Below, one piece after another: positions 7,235 through 8,777 of a stretch of 8,777 bases of DNA. Within the stretch, counting starts at the first letter, position 1, and every line of letters starts with the position of its first letter. The notes under the pieces are model-generated. The model was given only the letters and a program-made list of their open reading frames with translations. It was not told the DNA's origin and searched no databases. This DNA is from JBCCCJ01 sp039029315 (GTDB taxonomy: Bacteria; Bacteroidota; Bacteroidia; J057). Made by a program: the position numbers and the translations under genes. The stretch covers positions 1 to 8,777 of the forward strand of contig JBCCGK010000201.1 in NCBI GenBank assembly GCA_039029315.1, written 5' to 3'.

Positions 7235-7789
7235 TCAAGGATTTTGTTTACAAACATCCAGATTGTTGGTTGCGATATTTCCAATACTTGCTGTGGGAGC
7301 ATCAAGGCCAGAGATATCCAAGACCGCGACACCACTATCCCATTCGCTACTTACATACGCATATTTCCTAGATACGTGAGCTTGGTTGGATCGGAATTCC
7401 TGCAGTATGCTGAAAGTTTCCTCCCGTCAGGCTCAACTTTTCTGTGGGGGTCTCTGTTCCAATTCCTACATTCCCCTGATCAGAATAGATCGTATCTCCC
7501 TTGACCTTCCAGGGATTCTCGCCTGTCAGGCGGTTCCATCAAACACATTCACAAGCGATTCATCTGTATTGTAGATCTGAAAACCAACTGAGGGCTGATT
7601 GATGGCATCTCGCTCACTGCTTGTCATCCGAGGAATCAACAGTCCCTTGTCTGTATTTTGGAAATCAAGAATAGCGGATGGATCTAGAATGGCATGGGTC
7701 TCTTTGATGGAGATCTGGGCTTGTAGGATACCCGAAAAAGCGAGGGTCAGGACAAACAGGAGAGAAAAATGGCACTGAATTCTGTTCAT
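7235..7789 (-). pseudogene. Decayed surface protein gene: adhesin-type head plus LVIVD-like repeat, two frameshifts
   Basis: The ATG at 7789 starts a signal peptide (MNRIQCHFSLLFVLTLAF, cleaved near LQAQ), then a typical Bacteroidota surface-protein start (KGLLIPRMTSSERDAI, VGFQIYNTDESLVNVFDGTA). It stops at a TGA at 7528-7526. The next frame continues the same protein directly (TGENPWKVKGDTIYSDQGN, then VGIGTETPTEKLSLTGG) down to a TAG at 7370-7368. Reading GCC-TGG-ACA in place of GCC-TGA-CA would restore the frame, so one base looks deleted near 7527. A third frame, open from 7426 to a TGA at 7237, carries KYAYVSSEWDSGVAVLDISG and APTASIGNIATNNLDV, which looks like one LVIVD-type propeller repeat; reaching it needs a second shift between 7426 and 7368. 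Homology then ends in the kinase leader. A sequencing error could explain one shift, hardly both plus the lost C-terminus. Confidence 0.75.
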
Positions 7790-7876
7790 GACTCTATGAT
7801 TGTTTCTTTGAGCCAAAGATGCCCGGCAGATGGATCGGAAATGTGAGGATTCCAGAGGATTGAGTCAAAGTGAAAC

Positions 7877-7918
7877 CATCCCCCATACAAATGTATGGAG
7901 GATGAAGAAAATCATCCT
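7877..7918. other. Two overlapping hairpins after the S74 gene, possible terminator
   Basis: CATCC-C-CCATACA (7877-7889) pairs with TGTATGG-A-GGATG (7892-7904), giving a 13-bp stem with one mismatch around AA. AGGATGA (7899-7905) also pairs perfectly with TCATCCT (7912-7918) around a 6-nt loop. Both use 7899-7904, so they are mutually exclusive. They begin 35 bp after the S74 gene's stop codon on the minus strand. No T run follows, so a Rho-independent terminator is uncertain; the rest of 7790-7952 shows nothing clear. Confidence 0.4.
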
Positions 7919-7952
7919 ATGAGTCAGGAAAAGTAATCATTGGGGGATGTCT

Positions 7953-8777
7953 TTAGTTGAGGAGTTGTGCCTCCAATGCTTGAAGACGGGCTTCGAAAAC
8001 AGCATTCTTTTGCATGAGTTGATCATTGATTCCTTCTAAGGTTTCAATGCGTGCCTGTTGTGCCTGTGTGGCACTGACATTGAGAATTGAAATGGCCTCA
8101 TAATCGACGGTATGAAAATCTTTGACTTCCCTGCCATAGACAAACACGCTAGAGGTGTGACCGGAAACAGTAGATGGGAATCCAACTTTGAAGCGAGAAG
8201 GCTCTGTTTCAAGTACTTCATATATCTCATTGGTGGTCTCTGTAATTAGTTTGATACGCTCTCCAGCTTGAAGGTCTGTTGACAGGATAATCCAACCATC
8301 GTGGACTTCAGCGCGCTGATAGATATCTGGAATTACTTCCGTCAAATTGTTCGTTACAGCCTGTGGATAGACATCAGCTACTTGTTGTGCAATTACTTTT
8401 TTGATTGGCCGATTGCCTTTGGCAAGGCTGTCTCTCATTTTATAATCTGTAACTTCAATCTTCATTAAGGTTTTGAGATCCGTTTGGTCGTTGGAGATTC
8501 CTTTGATCTCTTTGATGCGCGCATCAGAGTGGGCGATAAAAGCGCCCCCTGCGATATAACCATCTGCATAGATGGAGAAATTGCCTGCAAAATTAGTATT
8601 ACTATTATATCCTCCTGAACCATAAAACCGAGATTGTCCAGAAACAGTATAGGAGGAACCTGACCCAGCAATTTCCACTTTGGCTTTGGTAGGAGTATTG
8701 GTCCCAATGCCTACATTTCCGCCATCCCCGCTGAGGATCGTACTTCCTCCTTCGCCCTGGATATATAGAATAGAAGG
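7953..8777 (-). CDS. Surface protein with self-cleaving S74 chaperone domain and coiled-coil tail; N-terminus beyond the right edge
   Basis: The frame is open to the right edge and covers the last 274 residues; an internal GTG at 8678 is not the start because the frame upstream still encodes the family motif GDGGNVGIGTNTPTKAKVEI. Residues 1-80 (counted from the edge) are Gly/Ser-rich, beta-structured head or stalk. The peptidase S74 intramolecular chaperone domain begins at HSDARIKEIKG (SD at 84-85), the site where family members such as phage endosialidases cut themselves after trimerisation. KKVIAQQVADVYPQAV follows, then an inserted beta segment (DGWIILSTDLQAGERIKLI, SSVFVYGREVKDF) usual in Bacteroidota versions, then VDYEAISILNVSATQ. 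The last 35 residues form a coiled coil (QARIETLEGINDQLMQKN to the end). It should form a trimeric exported fibre. The neighbouring pseudogene shares the GNVGIGT motif, so the two may be a local family. Confidence 0.9.
   Translation of the reverse strand, partial: PSILYIQGEGGSTILSGDGGNVGIGTNTPTKAKVEIAGSGSSYTVSGQSRFYGSGGYNSNTNFAGNFSIYADGYIAGGAFIAHSDARIKEIKGISNDQTDLKTLMKIEVTDYKMRDSLAKGNRPIKKVIAQQVADVYPQAVTNNLTEVIPDIYQRAEVHDGWIILSTDLQAGERIKLITETTNEIYEVLETEPSRFKVGFPSTVSGHTSSVFVYGREVKDFHTVDYEAISILNVSATQAQQARIETLEGINDQLMQKNAVFEARLQALEAQLLN

Overview
The window looks like a chromosomal piece from a member of the Bacteroidota, possibly a Saprospira- or Cytophaga-like lineage (that finer placement is a guess). 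The reasons are a very large periplasmic-propeller/Y_Y_Y sensor kinase, surface proteins with the GNVGIGT repeat and a peptidase-S74 tail, and a membrane regulator-like protein whose N-terminal domain is of a type common in this phylum. Start codons lack strong Shine-Dalgarno sites, which also fits. No tRNA, rRNA, CRISPR array, insertion sequence or phage replication gene was seen.

Layout, left to right. At 1-94 the start of an unidentified minus-strand gene runs off the left edge. At 219-1451 (minus) is a membrane protein with a cytosolic HTH-like domain and two periplasmic beta domains. It is divergent from 1582-2697 (plus), a secreted concanavalin-like beta-sandwich protein. The 130-bp gap between them holds a run of four direct repeats spaced exactly 10 bp apart. 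Positions 2698-3118 have no convincing gene but contain a perfect hairpin that looks like a dispersed genomic repeat. At 3119-3472 (minus) is a small secreted protein and at 3599-3703 (minus) a doubtful tiny lipoprotein. At 3838-7173 (minus) is a 1111-residue sensor histidine kinase. At 7235-7789 (minus) is a decayed surface-protein gene with two frameshifts. At 7953-8777 (minus, cut by the right edge) is a surface protein with a self-cleaving S74 chaperone domain and a coiled-coil end.

How the parts may work together. Two signalling proteins stand out: the HTH-membrane protein and the orphan kinase. Each is built to sense something in the periplasm. The divergent secreted lectin-like protein is a natural candidate target of the HTH-membrane protein, through the phased repeats. 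The kinase has no receiver or DNA-binding domain and no response regulator in the window, so its partner must lie elsewhere. A 26-bp block occurs identically upstream of two minus-strand gene starts 3.4 kb apart and may be a shared regulatory site or a dispersed repeat. These links are inference; the domain calls rest on motifs visible in the translations.
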